Assembly (NCBI RefSeq): GCF_003173775.1 | Contig: NZ_CP029552.1 | Location: 4,715,001 to 4,779,000 of the forward strand | Length of the DNA: 64,000 nt | Origin: Methylobacterium sp. 17Sr1-1 | Lineage (GTDB): Bacteria > Pseudomonadota > Alphaproteobacteria > Rhizobiales > Beijerinckiaceae | Direction of reading: 5' to 3' | Shown: piece after piece, positions 44,996-53,989 of the stretch | How positions within the stretch are numbered: position 1 is the stretch's first letter | Layout of the letters: each line of letters opens with the position of its first letter | Program-made: the position numbers and the translations under genes | The notes under the pieces: generated by a model | Seen by the model: only the letters and a program-made list of their open reading frames with translations | The model's database searches: none | What the model was told of the DNA's origin: nothing

Positions 44996-45073
44996 ATGGA
45001 CGATGTGCTTAACTTTTTGAAAGTCATGCCCGATGGAAACAGGGGAGCGGAGGTCTTTTCAGCTTCGCAGTAA
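44996..45073 (+). CDS. possible 25-aa leader peptide upstream of flagellin copy 2
   Basis: A short frame starting MDDVLNFLKVMPDGNRG and ending SASQ has GAGGAG seven bases before its ATG. It ends 77 bases before the second flagellin. Its composition (no Arg/Pro bias, low local GC) differs from shadow frames. It could be a leader peptide, the remnant of a larger gene, or chance. Confidence 0.35.
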   Translation: MDDVLNFLKVMPDGNRGAEVFSASQ

Positions 45074-45149
45074 GGACCGGGCAAGGACGAGGGGCCAATC
45101 TGATCTCGCCTTCAAAACACGAAGGTCTCCCGATCAATAGGATCGACCA

Positions 45150-47045
45150 ATGTCTTCCGGCATCACCCTCTCGGCCGCCACTCGCCAGAACCTCCTGTCG
45201 CTCCAGGGCACGGCCGACCTGCTCTCAACCACGCAGACCCGTCTCGCGACCGGCAAGAAGGTCAACAGCGCCCTCGACAGCCCGAGCAACTATTTCACCG
45301 CCCAGGGCCTTTCCTCGCGCTCATCGGCTCTCAGCAGCCTGCTCGACGGCGTGTCGAACGGCATCCAGACGATCCAGGCCGCCAATACCGGCCTCACCAA
45401 GCTGCAGGGTCTAACCGATCAGCTAAAGTCTGTCGCGCAGCAGGCCCTCTCGGCCTCCAACGCCTTCTCCGCCAAGGCCAGCATCGCCTCCACCGCGCTG
45501 ACGGGCGCCACCGCCAACAACCTCCTCTCCGTCGGTGCCACCACCGCCGTCGCCGAGACCGCGATCGGCAACTCGACCGGCGCCGCCGCCCGCGTCCTGA
45601 CCACCACCGTCGACGTCAGCAGCCAATCCAACATCCAGACCAACTTCTTCGGCGCCTCGGCCTCGAGCAAGACCGTCACCATCGATGGCGTCGGCGTCAC
45701 CCTGACCAAGGGCATCGACGACACCACGCAGACCGCCTTCATCGCTGCGATCAACACCCAGCTCAAGGCAGCCGGTTCCTCGGTCACCGCGGCTGCGAGC
45801 GGCAACAACATCGCCTTCACCGGCACTGCCGACGGCGGCACCTTCTCGCTCGGCACCGACACGCAGTCGGCCTCGCTGTTCGGCGCCACCCCCACCGTCA
45901 CCACCGCCGGCACCTTCGTGCCGACTGCCACCTCGCTCGCCACCGGTGCCGGCTTCAACGTCGGTGACACGTTCACTGTGAACGGCCAAGCCGTCACGGT
46001 GGGCCGCTCCGACACCCTGAGCTCACTTGCCCAGAAGGTGAGCACGGCGACCAACGGCACGGTCAGCGCCACATACGACGCCACCGCCCGCAAGTTCAGC
46101 TTCACGGCGGCGGACTCGGCGACCGGAATCGTGCTCGGCGACGGCAGCACCTCGACCGCCAAGGTCTCGAACCTCGGCTTCTCGCTCATCAAGAGCTACG
46201 GCGCCGGCCAGGGCTCCACGGTCGCGACGGCTGGCACCCCCCCGACCCAGACCTTCACCAAGAGCGCGCTCGACGGCAAGTCGATCACCGTGAAGGTGGC
46301 CAGCGGCAACTCGGTCAGCCTGAGCTTCGGTACGGCGGCGGGCCAGATCTCGACGCTCAACCAGCTCAACGCCGCCCTGGCCCCGGCCAACGCGATGGCG
46401 AGCATCGACAACACCACCGGCGCGATCAAGATCACCACCACCAACGAGTCGGGCGCCGACAATCTGACGGTCTCGGCGAGCGGTACCGGCAACCCGTTCA
46501 GCACCAGCACGTCGAGCGCGATCATCAGCGGCGACGGTGCGAACACTCGCAGCAACCTGGTGAGTACCTACAACAACCTGCTCAGCCAGATCGACCAGAT
46601 GGCGGCAGATTCGGGCTTCAACGGCACGAACCTGCTGGCCGGCGACACGGTCAACGTCAGCTTCAACGAGAAGGGTACCTCTTCGCTGAAGATCTCCGGC
46701 ACGGCGGTAACTGCCTCGCTGCTCGGCATGGTCGCCGTCGGCCAGACCGACTTCCAGGACAGCAACTCGATCAACAGCGTGATCTCGACGATCAACAGCG
46801 CGTCGAGCCAGCTGAAGAACCAGGCCTCGACCCTGGGTGCCAACCTGGCGGTGGTTCAGAACCGGCAGGACTTCACCAAGCAGATGATCAACGTGCTCGA
46901 TGCGGGCGCGGCGAACCTGACGAATGCGGACCTGAACGAGGAGGCGGCGAACTCGCAGGCTCTCTCGACCCGCAACTCGCTCGGCATCTCGGCCCTGTCG
47001 CTCGCCAACCAGTCGCAGCAGGGCATCCTTCAGCTCCTGCGCTGA
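45150..47045 (+). CDS. flagellin (copy 2)
   Basis: This tandem paralogue also has 631 residues, beginning MSSGITLSAATRQNLLSLQG and ending QGILQLLR. The D0/D1 ends match copy 1 closely (TQTRLATGKKVNSALDSP; VQNRQDFTKQMINVLDAG), while the central region differs in scattered positions. The exception is 46029-46267, which is identical in DNA to copy 1 at 43258-43496. It has its own leader and a terminator at 47072. Filaments with two flagellins are usual in this order. Confidence 0.96.
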   Translation: MSSGITLSAATRQNLLSLQGTADLLSTTQTRLATGKKVNSALDSPSNYFTAQGLSSRSSALSSLLDGVSNGIQTIQAANTGLTKLQGLTDQLKSVAQQALSASNAFSAKASIASTALTGATANNLLSVGATTAVAETAIGNSTGAAARVLTTTVDVSSQSNIQTNFFGASASSKTVTIDGVGVTLTKGIDDTTQTAFIAAINTQLKAAGSSVTAAASGNNIAFTGTADGGTFSLGTDTQSASLFGATPTVTTAGTFVPTATSLATGAGFNVGDTFTVNGQAVTVGRSDTLSSLAQKVSTATNGTVSATYDATARKFSFTAADSATGIVLGDGSTSTAKVSNLGFSLIKSYGAGQGSTVATAGTPPTQTFTKSALDGKSITVKVASGNSVSLSFGTAAGQISTLNQLNAALAPANAMASIDNTTGAIKITTTNESGADNLTVSASGTGNPFSTSTSSAIISGDGANTRSNLVSTYNNLLSQIDQMAADSGFNGTNLLAGDTVNVSFNEKGTSSLKISGTAVTASLLGMVAVGQTDFQDSNSINSVISTINSASSQLKNQASTLGANLAVVQNRQDFTKQMINVLDAGAANLTNADLNEEAANSQALSTRNSLGISALSLANQSQQGILQLLR

Positions 47046-47071
47046 TCGGCGTCTCGTACCTCACCAAAGAA

Positions 47072-47106
47072 GCGGCCGGGGCTCACGCCCCGGCCGTTCC
47101 CGTTTG
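47072..47106 (+). terminator. intrinsic terminator after flagellin copy 2
   Basis: CGGCCGGGGC-TCAC-GCCCCGGCCG (10-bp perfect stem, 47072-47095) is followed by TTCCCGTTT. It lies 26 bases past the flagellin stop and just before the convergent cupin gene ends. Confidence 0.8.
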
Positions 47107-47115
47107 AAGGTATCC

Positions 47116-47436
47116 TCAGCCGAGAGCCGCCAGCCCCTCCGGCTTCTTCACCTCGATCTCCACGAAGGCGATCGGGTGGTCGGAGCCGTTCTGGACATCG
47201 TGGCGAATGCCGGCCGGGCGGCGGTAGGACTGGCCGTGGGCGAGCGGCACCTCGGTGACGTTCGTGCCGTCGTGGATCCGCAGCGTGCCCTCGGTGATCA
47301 TCACCACGAAGTAGGGCCAGCCGTGCTCGTGCCAGCCGGTGACGGCGCCGGGCGAAAAGTCCCAGCGGGTGATGCGGACCGTGTCGTCGTCGTGCTGGAC
47401 GGTCGGGACCGCCGGAATCGTGCAGGCGAAGGCCAT
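47116..47436 (-). CDS. cupin domain protein
   Basis: A single cupin barrel of 106 residues. Motif 1 has the metal-binding His/His/Glu-type set in WDFSPGAVTGWHEHGWPYF; motif 2 is YRRPAGIRHDVQNGSDHP with the last His. It starts MAFACTIPAVPTVQHDDDT. Small cupins like this act as isomerases, dioxygenases or regulators, and nothing here decides which. It lies 14 bases downstream of the amidohydrolase gene on the same strand, so both are probably in one operon. Confidence 0.85.
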   Translation of the reverse strand: MAFACTIPAVPTVQHDDDTVRITRWDFSPGAVTGWHEHGWPYFVVMITEGTLRIHDGTNVTEVPLAHGQSYRRPAGIRHDVQNGSDHPIAFVEIEVKKPEGLAALG

Positions 47437-47450
47437 GATCGGAAAAGTCC

Positions 47451-48479
47451 TCAGCGGGCGGATTCGAAGCCGGCGAGCACCGCCGTCAGGTTCTCGCCCA
47501 GCAGGTCCGAGAGGTAGCCGCCCTCCTGCACCAGCACCGTCGGCAGACGCAGAGCAGCGAGCGCCGCGCCGATGCGGCGGAAGCCCTCCGTGGTGATGGC
47601 GAGGCCGGCGAGCGGATCGTGCTCGGAGGCGTCGAGGCCGAGCGCCACCACCAGCGCCGTCGGGGCGAAGGACTGGATCGTGCGGGTGGCCGTGCCCTCC
47701 AGCACCGCCAGATAATCGTCGTCGCCGGTGCCGAGCGTCAGCGGCAGGTTGAGGTTGGCGCCGATCCCCTCGGCCTCGCCGCGCTCGTGGGCGTAGCCCC
47801 AGACGAAGGGGTAGAAGCCGCGCGGGTCGGCGTGGAGCGAGACCGTGAGCACGGAGGGATCGCGGTAGAAGATGCCTTGCGTGCCGTTGCCGTGATGCAC
47901 GTCGACGTCGAGCACCGCGACCCGGGCGTGGCGCTGGCGCAAGTGCGCGGCGGCGACCGCGCTGTTGTTGAAGTAGCAATGGCCCCCGGCCCGGTCGCGA
48001 TAGGCGTGGTGGCCGGGCGGGCGGCAGAGGGCGTAGACCGCGTCCTCGCCGTCGAGGACGGCTTGCGCCGCGCTCGCCGCGACGTCCGTCGCCACTGAGG
48101 CCGCCGCATAGGTACCCGGGCCGATCGGGCAGGCGGTGTCGACCGTGTGCCAGCCGAGCCGCCCGACGATGTGGGTCGGGTAGGTCGCGGCCTCGCGCAC
48201 CGGGTGGATGTTGGCGATCATCTCGGAGCCGTGGTCGGGCAGGGCCTCCCAGGCCTCCCAGGCCTCCGCCATGAAGGCGAGGTAGTCGGGGCTGTGCACC
48301 CGCGCCCGGGCGCCGACGCCGTGGGCCTGCGGTGTCACCACCGTATGACTGCCGGCCTTCAGCCCGGCGAGCAGGCGGTCGGCCCGCTCGGGCTGGTCGG
48401 CGGCGGGCTTCACCTGGCCGCGGACCAGGAAGAACTTCGGGTCGTGGCTGCGGTGGTCCGCGGAATGGACGGCCTTCAT
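47451..48479 (-). CDS. histone deacetylase family / acetylpolyamine amidohydrolase
   Basis: The 342-residue zinc hydrolase has the arginase/HDAC fold signatures: the two active-site His in ALCRPPGHHAYRDRAGG, the zinc Asp and His in VAVLDVDVHHGNGTQGIFY, and the second zinc Asp in VVALGLDASEHDPLAG, then GGYLSDLLGENL. The N-terminus MKAVHSADHRSHDPKFFLVRG, split here, matches bacterial acetylpolyamine amidohydrolases, which release acetate from acetylated polyamines. Neighbouring peptide-type transport makes an imported N-acetylated amine a reasonable substrate guess. Confidence 0.9.
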   Translation of the reverse strand: MKAVHSADHRSHDPKFFLVRGQVKPAADQPERADRLLAGLKAGSHTVVTPQAHGVGARARVHSPDYLAFMAEAWEAWEALPDHGSEMIANIHPVREAATYPTHIVGRLGWHTVDTACPIGPGTYAAASVATDVAASAAQAVLDGEDAVYALCRPPGHHAYRDRAGGHCYFNNSAVAAAHLRQRHARVAVLDVDVHHGNGTQGIFYRDPSVLTVSLHADPRGFYPFVWGYAHERGEAEGIGANLNLPLTLGTGDDDYLAVLEGTATRTIQSFAPTALVVALGLDASEHDPLAGLAITTEGFRRIGAALAALRLPTVLVQEGGYLSDLLGENLTAVLAGFESAR

Positions 48480-48500
48480 GGGATCTCCGGCGGGTTAGGG

Positions 48501-48631
48501 CCGAGGCTCGCGCCCCGGATAGGATCGAGGCTCGCGCCTCATGGGGAAGGGACCGAGGCTCGCGCCTCATGGGAAAGGGACCGAGGCTCGCGCCTCATGG
48601 GAAAGGGACCGAGGCTCGCGCCTCAGGGAGT
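48501..48631. repeat. tandem repeat, about five 28-bp units with internal hairpins
   Basis: Units start at 48501 (24 bp, variant), 48525, 48553, 48581 and 48609 (partial). The units at 48553 and 48581 are identical. Each contains GAGGCTCGCGCCTC, a 5-bp hairpin with a TCGC loop. The array fills the gap between the GntR gene stop (which lies inside the last unit) and the amidohydrolase start. Confidence 0.92.
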
Positions 48632-49306
48632 GGGGGTGAGGCTTCGCACCAGCCGGCCGACCTCGCGGCGCGCGACGCCGAGATGGTGGTCGACATGGGC
48701 GACGATCCGCTCCGGGTGGCCGGCCTCGATGGCCTCCAGCACCGGCTCGTGCGTGCGGGCGATTTCTTCCGGATCGTCGTAGAGCCGGCCGATCAGCCCG
48801 ATCACGATTCGCAATTCCGAGGCCAGCCCGTCGAACAGGCGCAGCAGGCGGCCGTTGCCGGAGGCCTCGCAGATCAGCCGGTGGAACTCGTAATCGGCTT
48901 CGACGATCAGCGCGGGGTCGTCGTGCCGGGCGAGATCCCGCATCAGGGCGAGCTGGCGACGCAGGCCGTCGCGGATCCCCGGCGTCAGGCGGCGCGCCGC
49001 CTCGACCGCGGCGTGGCGCTCGACGCAGAGGCGCATGTCGTAGAGCTCGTCGACGTCCTGCGCGGAGAGCTCGCGTACGAAGAAGCCGCGCCGCGGCGAG
49101 GCCTTGAGCAGGCCCTGGCTCTCGAGCAGGCGCGCCGCCTCCCGCACCGGCGCCCGGCTGATGCCGAGCTCGCGGGCGACCGCCGCCTCCGCCACCTTGG
49201 CGCCGGGAGCCAGCCGCCCCTGCACGATCGCGTCGGTGAGCCGGCGCGCGACCTGGCGCACGAGATCGCTCTCGGCCAGCACCGGCAATCCGACGGGTTG
49301 GGACAT
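48623..49306 (-). CDS. GntR family transcriptional regulator (FCD type)
   Basis: The winged helix (about residues 10-75) reads DLVRQVARRLTDAIVQGRLAPG and LGISRAPVREAARLLESQGLL. The FCD effector domain has ELYDMRLCVERHAAVEAARR, YEFHRLICEASGN and the His-rich IVAHVDHHLGVARREV. GGAGGT lies before two candidate ATGs (49306 and 49315); spacing favours 49306. It is upstream of, and co-directional with, the amidohydrolase and cupin genes, and divergent from the aldolase-transporter operon, so it probably controls both. Confidence 0.9.
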   Translation of the reverse strand: MSQPVGLPVLAESDLVRQVARRLTDAIVQGRLAPGAKVAEAAVARELGISRAPVREAARLLESQGLLKASPRRGFFVRELSAQDVDELYDMRLCVERHAAVEAARRLTPGIRDGLRRQLALMRDLARHDDPALIVEADYEFHRLICEASGNGRLLRLFDGLASELRIVIGLIGRLYDDPEEIARTHEPVLEAIEAGHPERIVAHVDHHLGVARREVGRLVRSLTPTP

Positions 49307-49540
49307 CGCGCGCATCGCACCTCCGTGCCGCCATTGTGCAATGCGTAGGCGTCGATTGTCGACACTTTCAGCTTGATCGCCGCGCAAGGCCGGGTCAGTC
49401 TAGGCACATGCCGGGCGATGTCGTGTTCCGTCCGGCCCCGTATCCGGCCGCCGGCGCGCGAGTTTTCGCGCCGCGCCGCTCACACATGCGAAGTCGTCGC
49501 GGCACGCTCCGCCGCCGATACTCGCCCGCGAGGAGGTCCG

Positions 49541-50308
49541 ATGTCGTCATCCGCTCATCCGCACGCCGACGAGGTGCAACGCATCCGCGTCGATCTCGCG
49601 GCGGCCTACCGGCTGATCCACCGCCTCGGCCTCGACGACAGCATCTACACGCATATCTCGGCGCGATTGCCGGGGCCGGAGCACCGTTTCCTGATCAATC
49701 CTTACGGATTGCGGTTCGAGGAGGTGAAGGCCGGCAACCTCGTCACCGTCGATCTCGAAGGCCGGGTGGTCGACGACCCCTGCGGGCTGGGCATCAACCC
49801 GGCGGGCTTCACCATCCACAGCGCCGTCCACGCCGCCCGCGAGGACGCGCTCTGCGTGCTCCACACCCACACGGTCGCGGGCGTCGCCGTGTCGTGCCAG
49901 GAGGAAGGGCTGCTGCCGCTCAACCAGTGGTCGATGCAGTTCCATGGGCGCCTCGCCTATCACGACTATGAGGGCATCGCCCTCGATCTCGACGAGCGCG
50001 AGCGCCTGGTGGCCGATCTCGGCGACAAGCCGGTGATGGTCCTGCGCAACCACGGCATGCTGACCTGCGGCCGCTCGGTCGCCGAGGCGTTCAAGCTGAT
50101 GCACAACATCGAGCGCTCGTGCCGGGCGCAGCTCGCGCTGCAGGCCGCCGGCGCCCCGCTGATCCGCCCCCCGGCGGCGGTCGCGACGAAGACCGCGGGC
50201 CAGTACGCCTCGTTCTACGACAAGATGGAGACGGGCCAGCTGCCCGATACCGAGTGGGACGCGTTCAAGCGCATGCTGGACCGCAGCGACCCGGATTACA
50301 AAGAATAG
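49541..50308 (+). CDS. class II aldolase/adducin family protein
   Basis: The 255-residue protein has the zinc-site histidines of class II aldolases: ALCVLHTHTVAGVAVSC (HxH) and the third His in MVLRNHGMLTCGRSVAEAF. The N-terminal half has YRLIHRLGLDDSIYTHISAR and FLINPYGLRFEEV. Family members cleave phosphorylated or free hydroxy-acids, or act as decarboxylases or epimerases. A strong AGGAGG precedes the ATG. It starts the plus-strand operon of this island. Confidence 0.88.
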   Translation: MSSSAHPHADEVQRIRVDLAAAYRLIHRLGLDDSIYTHISARLPGPEHRFLINPYGLRFEEVKAGNLVTVDLEGRVVDDPCGLGINPAGFTIHSAVHAAREDALCVLHTHTVAGVAVSCQEEGLLPLNQWSMQFHGRLAYHDYEGIALDLDERERLVADLGDKPVMVLRNHGMLTCGRSVAEAFKLMHNIERSCRAQLALQAAGAPLIRPPAAVATKTAGQYASFYDKMETGQLPDTEWDAFKRMLDRSDPDYKE

Positions 50309-50354
50309 TCAAAGTCAATAAAGCAAATCACGCCCGCCGCCGAGAGGAGCGCGG

Positions 50355-50518
50355 GATCCCCTCTCCCGTGTGGGAGAGGGGTAGGGGTGAGGGTGACACG
50401 CTTCCGTGTAAAACACTCAGCGTGGTGCTGGCAGCTCGATGCTTGAGTGCTGGATCCGGAACCGTATCACCCTCACCCCTAACCCCTCTCCCACACGGGG
50501 GAGGGGAACAAGTGCACG
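50355..50518. repeat. palindromic repeat (CCCTCTCCC family), copy 1
   Basis: Arms of about 40 bases (50355-50396 and about 50477-50518) carry CCCTCTCCC..GTGTGGGAGAGGGG, then GTAGGGGTGAGGGTGA, in inverted orientation. About 80 bases lie between them. It fills most of the 248-bp gap between the aldolase and substrate-binding genes; a related element lies at 56603. Confidence 0.85.
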
Positions 50519-50556
50519 CACTTTCACTGCCGCGACAGGGACGAAGAGGACAACCG

Positions 50557-52107
50557 ATGCTCAAGACGATTCTGGCCGGCACCGTGCTCTCCCTGGCGCT
50601 CGCCGGCACCGCGCTGGCACAAGCGCCGAAGCCCGGCGGCATCGCCAACGCGGTGATCCAGCCCGAGCCGCCCGGCCTGATGCTGGCGATGGTGCAGAAC
50701 GGCCCGACCCAGATGGTGGCCGGCAACATCTACGAGGGCCTGCTGCGCTACGATTTCGCCCTCAAGCCCCTGCCCGGCCTCGCCGAGAGCTGGAGCATGA
50801 GCGACGACGGCAAGACCTACACCTTCAAGCTCGTCAAGAACGCGACCTGGCACGACGGCAAGCCGTTCACTGCCGACGACGTGGTGTTCTCGGTCGAATT
50901 GCTGCGCCAGACCCATGCCCGCGCCCGCGGCAACCTCACCCGGGTGGCGAGCGTGACGGCGTCCGACCCCACCACGGTGGTATTCACCCTCTCCGAGCCG
51001 TTCGGGCCGTTCCTCGGCATCTTCGAGGTCGGCTCGCTGCCGATGATCCCGAAGCACATCTATGCCGGCACCGACTACAAGACCAACCCGGCCAACAACA
51101 CGCCGATCGGCACCGGCCCCTACATGTTCAAGGAGTGGAAGAAGGGCTCCTACATCCGGCTGGTGAAGAACCCGAACTACCACGTCGCCGGAAAACCCTA
51201 TCTCGACGAGATCTACTGGCACGTGATTCCCGACGCCGCCGCCCGGGCGGTGGCGTTCGAGACCGGCAAGGTCGACATCCTGCCCGGCGGCTCGGTCGAG
51301 AATTTCGACGTGCCGCGCCTGTCGAAGATCAAGGGCGCCTGCTCGACCACCAAGGGCTGGGAGTTCTTCAGCCCGCATTCCTGGCTCTGGCTCAACAACC
51401 GCAAGGGCCCGACCGCCAACAAGGCGTTCCGCCAGGCGGTGTCCTACGCCCTCGACCGCGACTTTGCCCGCGACGTAGTGTGGAACGGCCTCGGCAAGCC
51501 GGCGACCGGCCCGTTCTCCTCGACCGTGCGCTACCACGACCCGAAGGCCGCGAAGTATTCCTTCGACACCGCCAAGGCCAAGGCGCTCCTGAAGGAGGCC
51601 GGCTACAAGGGCGAGACCGTGCGCCTGTTGCCGCTGCCCTACGGCGAGACCTGGCAGCGCTGGGCCGAGGCCGTGAAGCAGAACCTCGAGGATGCCGGCA
51701 TCAAGGTCGAGCTGGTCGCCACCGACGTCGCCGGCTGGAACCAGAAGACCTCCGAGTGGGACTACGACATCGCCTTCACCTACCTCTACCAGTACGGTGA
51801 TCCGGCGCTCGGGGTCGGGCGCAACTACGTCTCGTCGCAGATCGCCAAGGGCTCGCCGTTCAACAACGTCGAGGGCTACGCGAATCCGGGCGTCGACGAG
51901 GCCTTCGCGAAGGGCGCGGTCGCGGTCGGCGACGGCGAGCGCCGGCCGATCTACGAGGCGGTGCAGAAGACCCTGGTCGAGGACGCGCCGATGGCCTGGC
52001 TGCTCGAACTGGAGTTCCCGACCATCACCCGCTGCAAGGTCCACGACCTCGTCACCACCGGCATCGGCGTCAATGACGGGTTCCGCGATGCCTGGATCGA
52101 GCGCTGA
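50557..52107 (+). CDS. Dpp-type ABC transporter substrate-binding protein (family 5)
   Basis: The 516-residue periplasmic protein has a signal peptide (MLKTILAGTVLSLALAGTAL, cleavage near AQA) and the SBP_bac_5 pattern. Readable segments are NIYEGLLRYDFALKPLPGLAESW, broken, then YTFKLVKNATWHDGKPFTADDVVFS, NNTPIGTGPYMFKEWKKG and AFRQAVSYALDRDF. Family ligands include di- and oligopeptides, opines, polyamine conjugates and sugars. The genetic context (an acetylpolyamine-amidohydrolase-like gene) suggests an amine- or amide-containing ligand, but this is inference. Confidence 0.94.
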   Translation: MLKTILAGTVLSLALAGTALAQAPKPGGIANAVIQPEPPGLMLAMVQNGPTQMVAGNIYEGLLRYDFALKPLPGLAESWSMSDDGKTYTFKLVKNATWHDGKPFTADDVVFSVELLRQTHARARGNLTRVASVTASDPTTVVFTLSEPFGPFLGIFEVGSLPMIPKHIYAGTDYKTNPANNTPIGTGPYMFKEWKKGSYIRLVKNPNYHVAGKPYLDEIYWHVIPDAAARAVAFETGKVDILPGGSVENFDVPRLSKIKGACSTTKGWEFFSPHSWLWLNNRKGPTANKAFRQAVSYALDRDFARDVVWNGLGKPATGPFSSTVRYHDPKAAKYSFDTAKAKALLKEAGYKGETVRLLPLPYGETWQRWAEAVKQNLEDAGIKVELVATDVAGWNQKTSEWDYDIAFTYLYQYGDPALGVGRNYVSSQIAKGSPFNNVEGYANPGVDEAFAKGAVAVGDGERRPIYEAVQKTLVEDAPMAWLLELEFPTITRCKVHDLVTTGIGVNDGFRDAWIER

Positions 52108-52140
52108 CGGCTCCTGGAACGACCGCTGAGGAATAACGGC

Positions 52141-53109
52141 ATGGTGGGCTTTCTCGCGCAGCGGGTGGCGAAGGGCGTCGTGGTGCTCCTCGCCATCGTG
52201 GTCCTGAACTTCTTCCTGATCCGCCTCGCCCCCGGCGACCCGGCCCTGGTGATGGCCGGCGAGGCGGGGGCCGGCGACGAGGCCTTCATCGCGCAGCTCA
52301 GGGAAAAGTTCGCCCTCGACCAGCCGCTGCCGAGCCAGCTCGGCGCGTATCTCGGCAGCATCGTCAAGCTCGATCTCGGCTACTCGGTGCGCCAGCAGAT
52401 GCCGGTGGCGACGCTGATCGGCGAGCGGCTGCCGGCGACTTTGCTCCTCACCGGCAGCGCCTTCGCGGTCTCGCTCTCGCTCGGGGTGCTGCTGGGCGCG
52501 CTCGCCGCGCGGCGGGCCGGCACGTTCGCCGACACCGCGATCACCGGGCTCGCGCTCCTGTTCTACGCCACGCCGCTGTTCTGGGTGTCGCTGATGGCGA
52601 TCATCCTGTTCTCGGTCCGGCTCGAATGGCTGCCGAGCTTCGGTTTCGAGACCGTGGGCGCCGGCTATACCGGGCTGTCCCGCGCCCTCGACATCGCCCA
52701 CCACCTGGTGCTGCCGGCCCTCACCCTCGGGCTGTTCTTCATGGCGGTCTACGTGCGGATGACCCGCTCCTCGATGCTCGAGGTCTCGCGGCTCGACTTC
52801 GTGAAGACGGCGCGGGCCAAGGGCTTGACCGAGGGGGTGATCCAGCGCCGGCACATCCTGCGCAACGCCCTCCTGCCCGTGGTGACGCTGGCCGGTCTTC
52901 AGGCCGGGACGCTGGTCGGCGGCGCGGTGCTCACCGAGACGGTGTTCGCCTGGCCGGGGATCGGGCGCCTGATGTACGAGGCGCTGCTCCAGCGCGACTA
53001 CAATCTTCTCCTCGGCGTCTTCGTGGTCTCCTCCGCGATGGTGCTGGTCTTCAACCTCGTCACCGACGTGGTCTACCGCGCGGTCGATCCCCGCATCGAG
53101 GTGGCGTGA
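52141..53109 (+). CDS. Dpp-type ABC transporter permease (DppB-like)
   Basis: The 322-residue membrane protein starts MVGFLAQRVAKGVVVLLAIV. It has about six helices and the DppB signatures FFLIRLAPGDPA, DLGYSVRQQMPVATLIGERLPATLLL (split), then ARAKGLTEGVIQRRHILRNALLPVVT at the EAA loop. It ends at a TGATG overlap with the next permease gene. Confidence 0.95.
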   Translation: MVGFLAQRVAKGVVVLLAIVVLNFFLIRLAPGDPALVMAGEAGAGDEAFIAQLREKFALDQPLPSQLGAYLGSIVKLDLGYSVRQQMPVATLIGERLPATLLLTGSAFAVSLSLGVLLGALAARRAGTFADTAITGLALLFYATPLFWVSLMAIILFSVRLEWLPSFGFETVGAGYTGLSRALDIAHHLVLPALTLGLFFMAVYVRMTRSSMLEVSRLDFVKTARAKGLTEGVIQRRHILRNALLPVVTLAGLQAGTLVGGAVLTETVFAWPGIGRLMYEALLQRDYNLLLGVFVVSSAMVLVFNLVTDVVYRAVDPRIEVA

Positions 53110-53987
53110 TGAGCAATGCCGTTCCCCTGGCCGCCTCGGCCCGGTCGCGCCGCCGCGGGCCGCTCGCCGCCTTCCTGCGCCATCCGGGCGCGGTGATCGG
53201 CCTCGTGATCCTCTGCCTGGTCGTCGCCGCGGCCTTCCTCGCCCCGGTCCTCTACCCGACCTCGCCCTGGCGGATGGTGCAGCGGCCCTTCGTGCCGCCC
53301 TTCACCCTGGAGCGGGTGCCGCTCGGCACCGACGCGCTCGGGCGCGACATCGCCGCCGGGCTGATGCACGGGGCCGGCGTCTCGCTGATCGTCGGCCTCG
53401 TCTCGACGCTCGCCGCCCTCCTCATCGGCGTGCCGCTGGGCGCGCTCGCCGGCTATCTCGGCGGCCGGGTCGACGATGCGCTCATGCGCTTCACCGAGCT
53501 GTTCCAGACCGTCCCGAGCTTCGCGCTCGCCATCGTGCTCGTGGCGATCCTCCAGCCCTCGCTCTCCTCGATGATCCTCGCCATCGCGCTGGTCAGCTGG
53601 CCGCCGGTGACCCGGCTGGTGCGGGGCGAGGTGCTCTCCTTGCGCTCGCGCGAATACGTCCAGGCGGCGATCGTGACGGGCCAGACCACCTTCACCATCC
53701 TGCGCCGGGAGGTGTTGCCCAACACCCTGTCGCCGATCGTCGTCCTGGCCTCGCTGATGGTGGCGACCGCGATCCTGCTCGAATCCTCGCTCTCCTTCCT
53801 CGGCCTCGGCGATCCGAACCGGATGTCCTGGGGCTTCATGGTCGGGGCCGGCCGCACGGTGATCCGGCAGGCCTGGTGGATCACCGCCTTCCCGGGCCTC
53901 GTCATCCTGCTCACCGTGCTCGCCCTCAACCTGATCGGCGAGGGGCTGAACGACGCCCTCAACCCGCGCCTGTCCCGGGAGCGCTGA
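53109..53987 (+). CDS. Dpp-type ABC transporter permease (DppC-like)
   Basis: The 292-residue permease has an N-terminal cytoplasmic basic stretch, a first helix near residues 30-48, the DppC hallmark LGTDALGRDI, and the EAA loop EYVQAAIVTGQTTFTILRREVLPN. The end is FLGLGDPNRMSWGFMV and LNLIGEGLNDALNPR. Its ATG overlaps the previous stop (TGATG), so it is tightly coupled. Confidence 0.95.
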   Translation: MSNAVPLAASARSRRRGPLAAFLRHPGAVIGLVILCLVVAAAFLAPVLYPTSPWRMVQRPFVPPFTLERVPLGTDALGRDIAAGLMHGAGVSLIVGLVSTLAALLIGVPLGALAGYLGGRVDDALMRFTELFQTVPSFALAIVLVAILQPSLSSMILAIALVSWPPVTRLVRGEVLSLRSREYVQAAIVTGQTTFTILRREVLPNTLSPIVVLASLMVATAILLESSLSFLGLGDPNRMSWGFMVGAGRTVIRQAWWITAFPGLVILLTVLALNLIGEGLNDALNPRLSRER

Positions 53988-53989
53988 CG

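Noticed and set aside
48501..48631. CRISPR-like direct repeats
   Set aside because: Units are contiguous with no unique spacers, and no cas gene is present; it is an ordinary tandem repeat.
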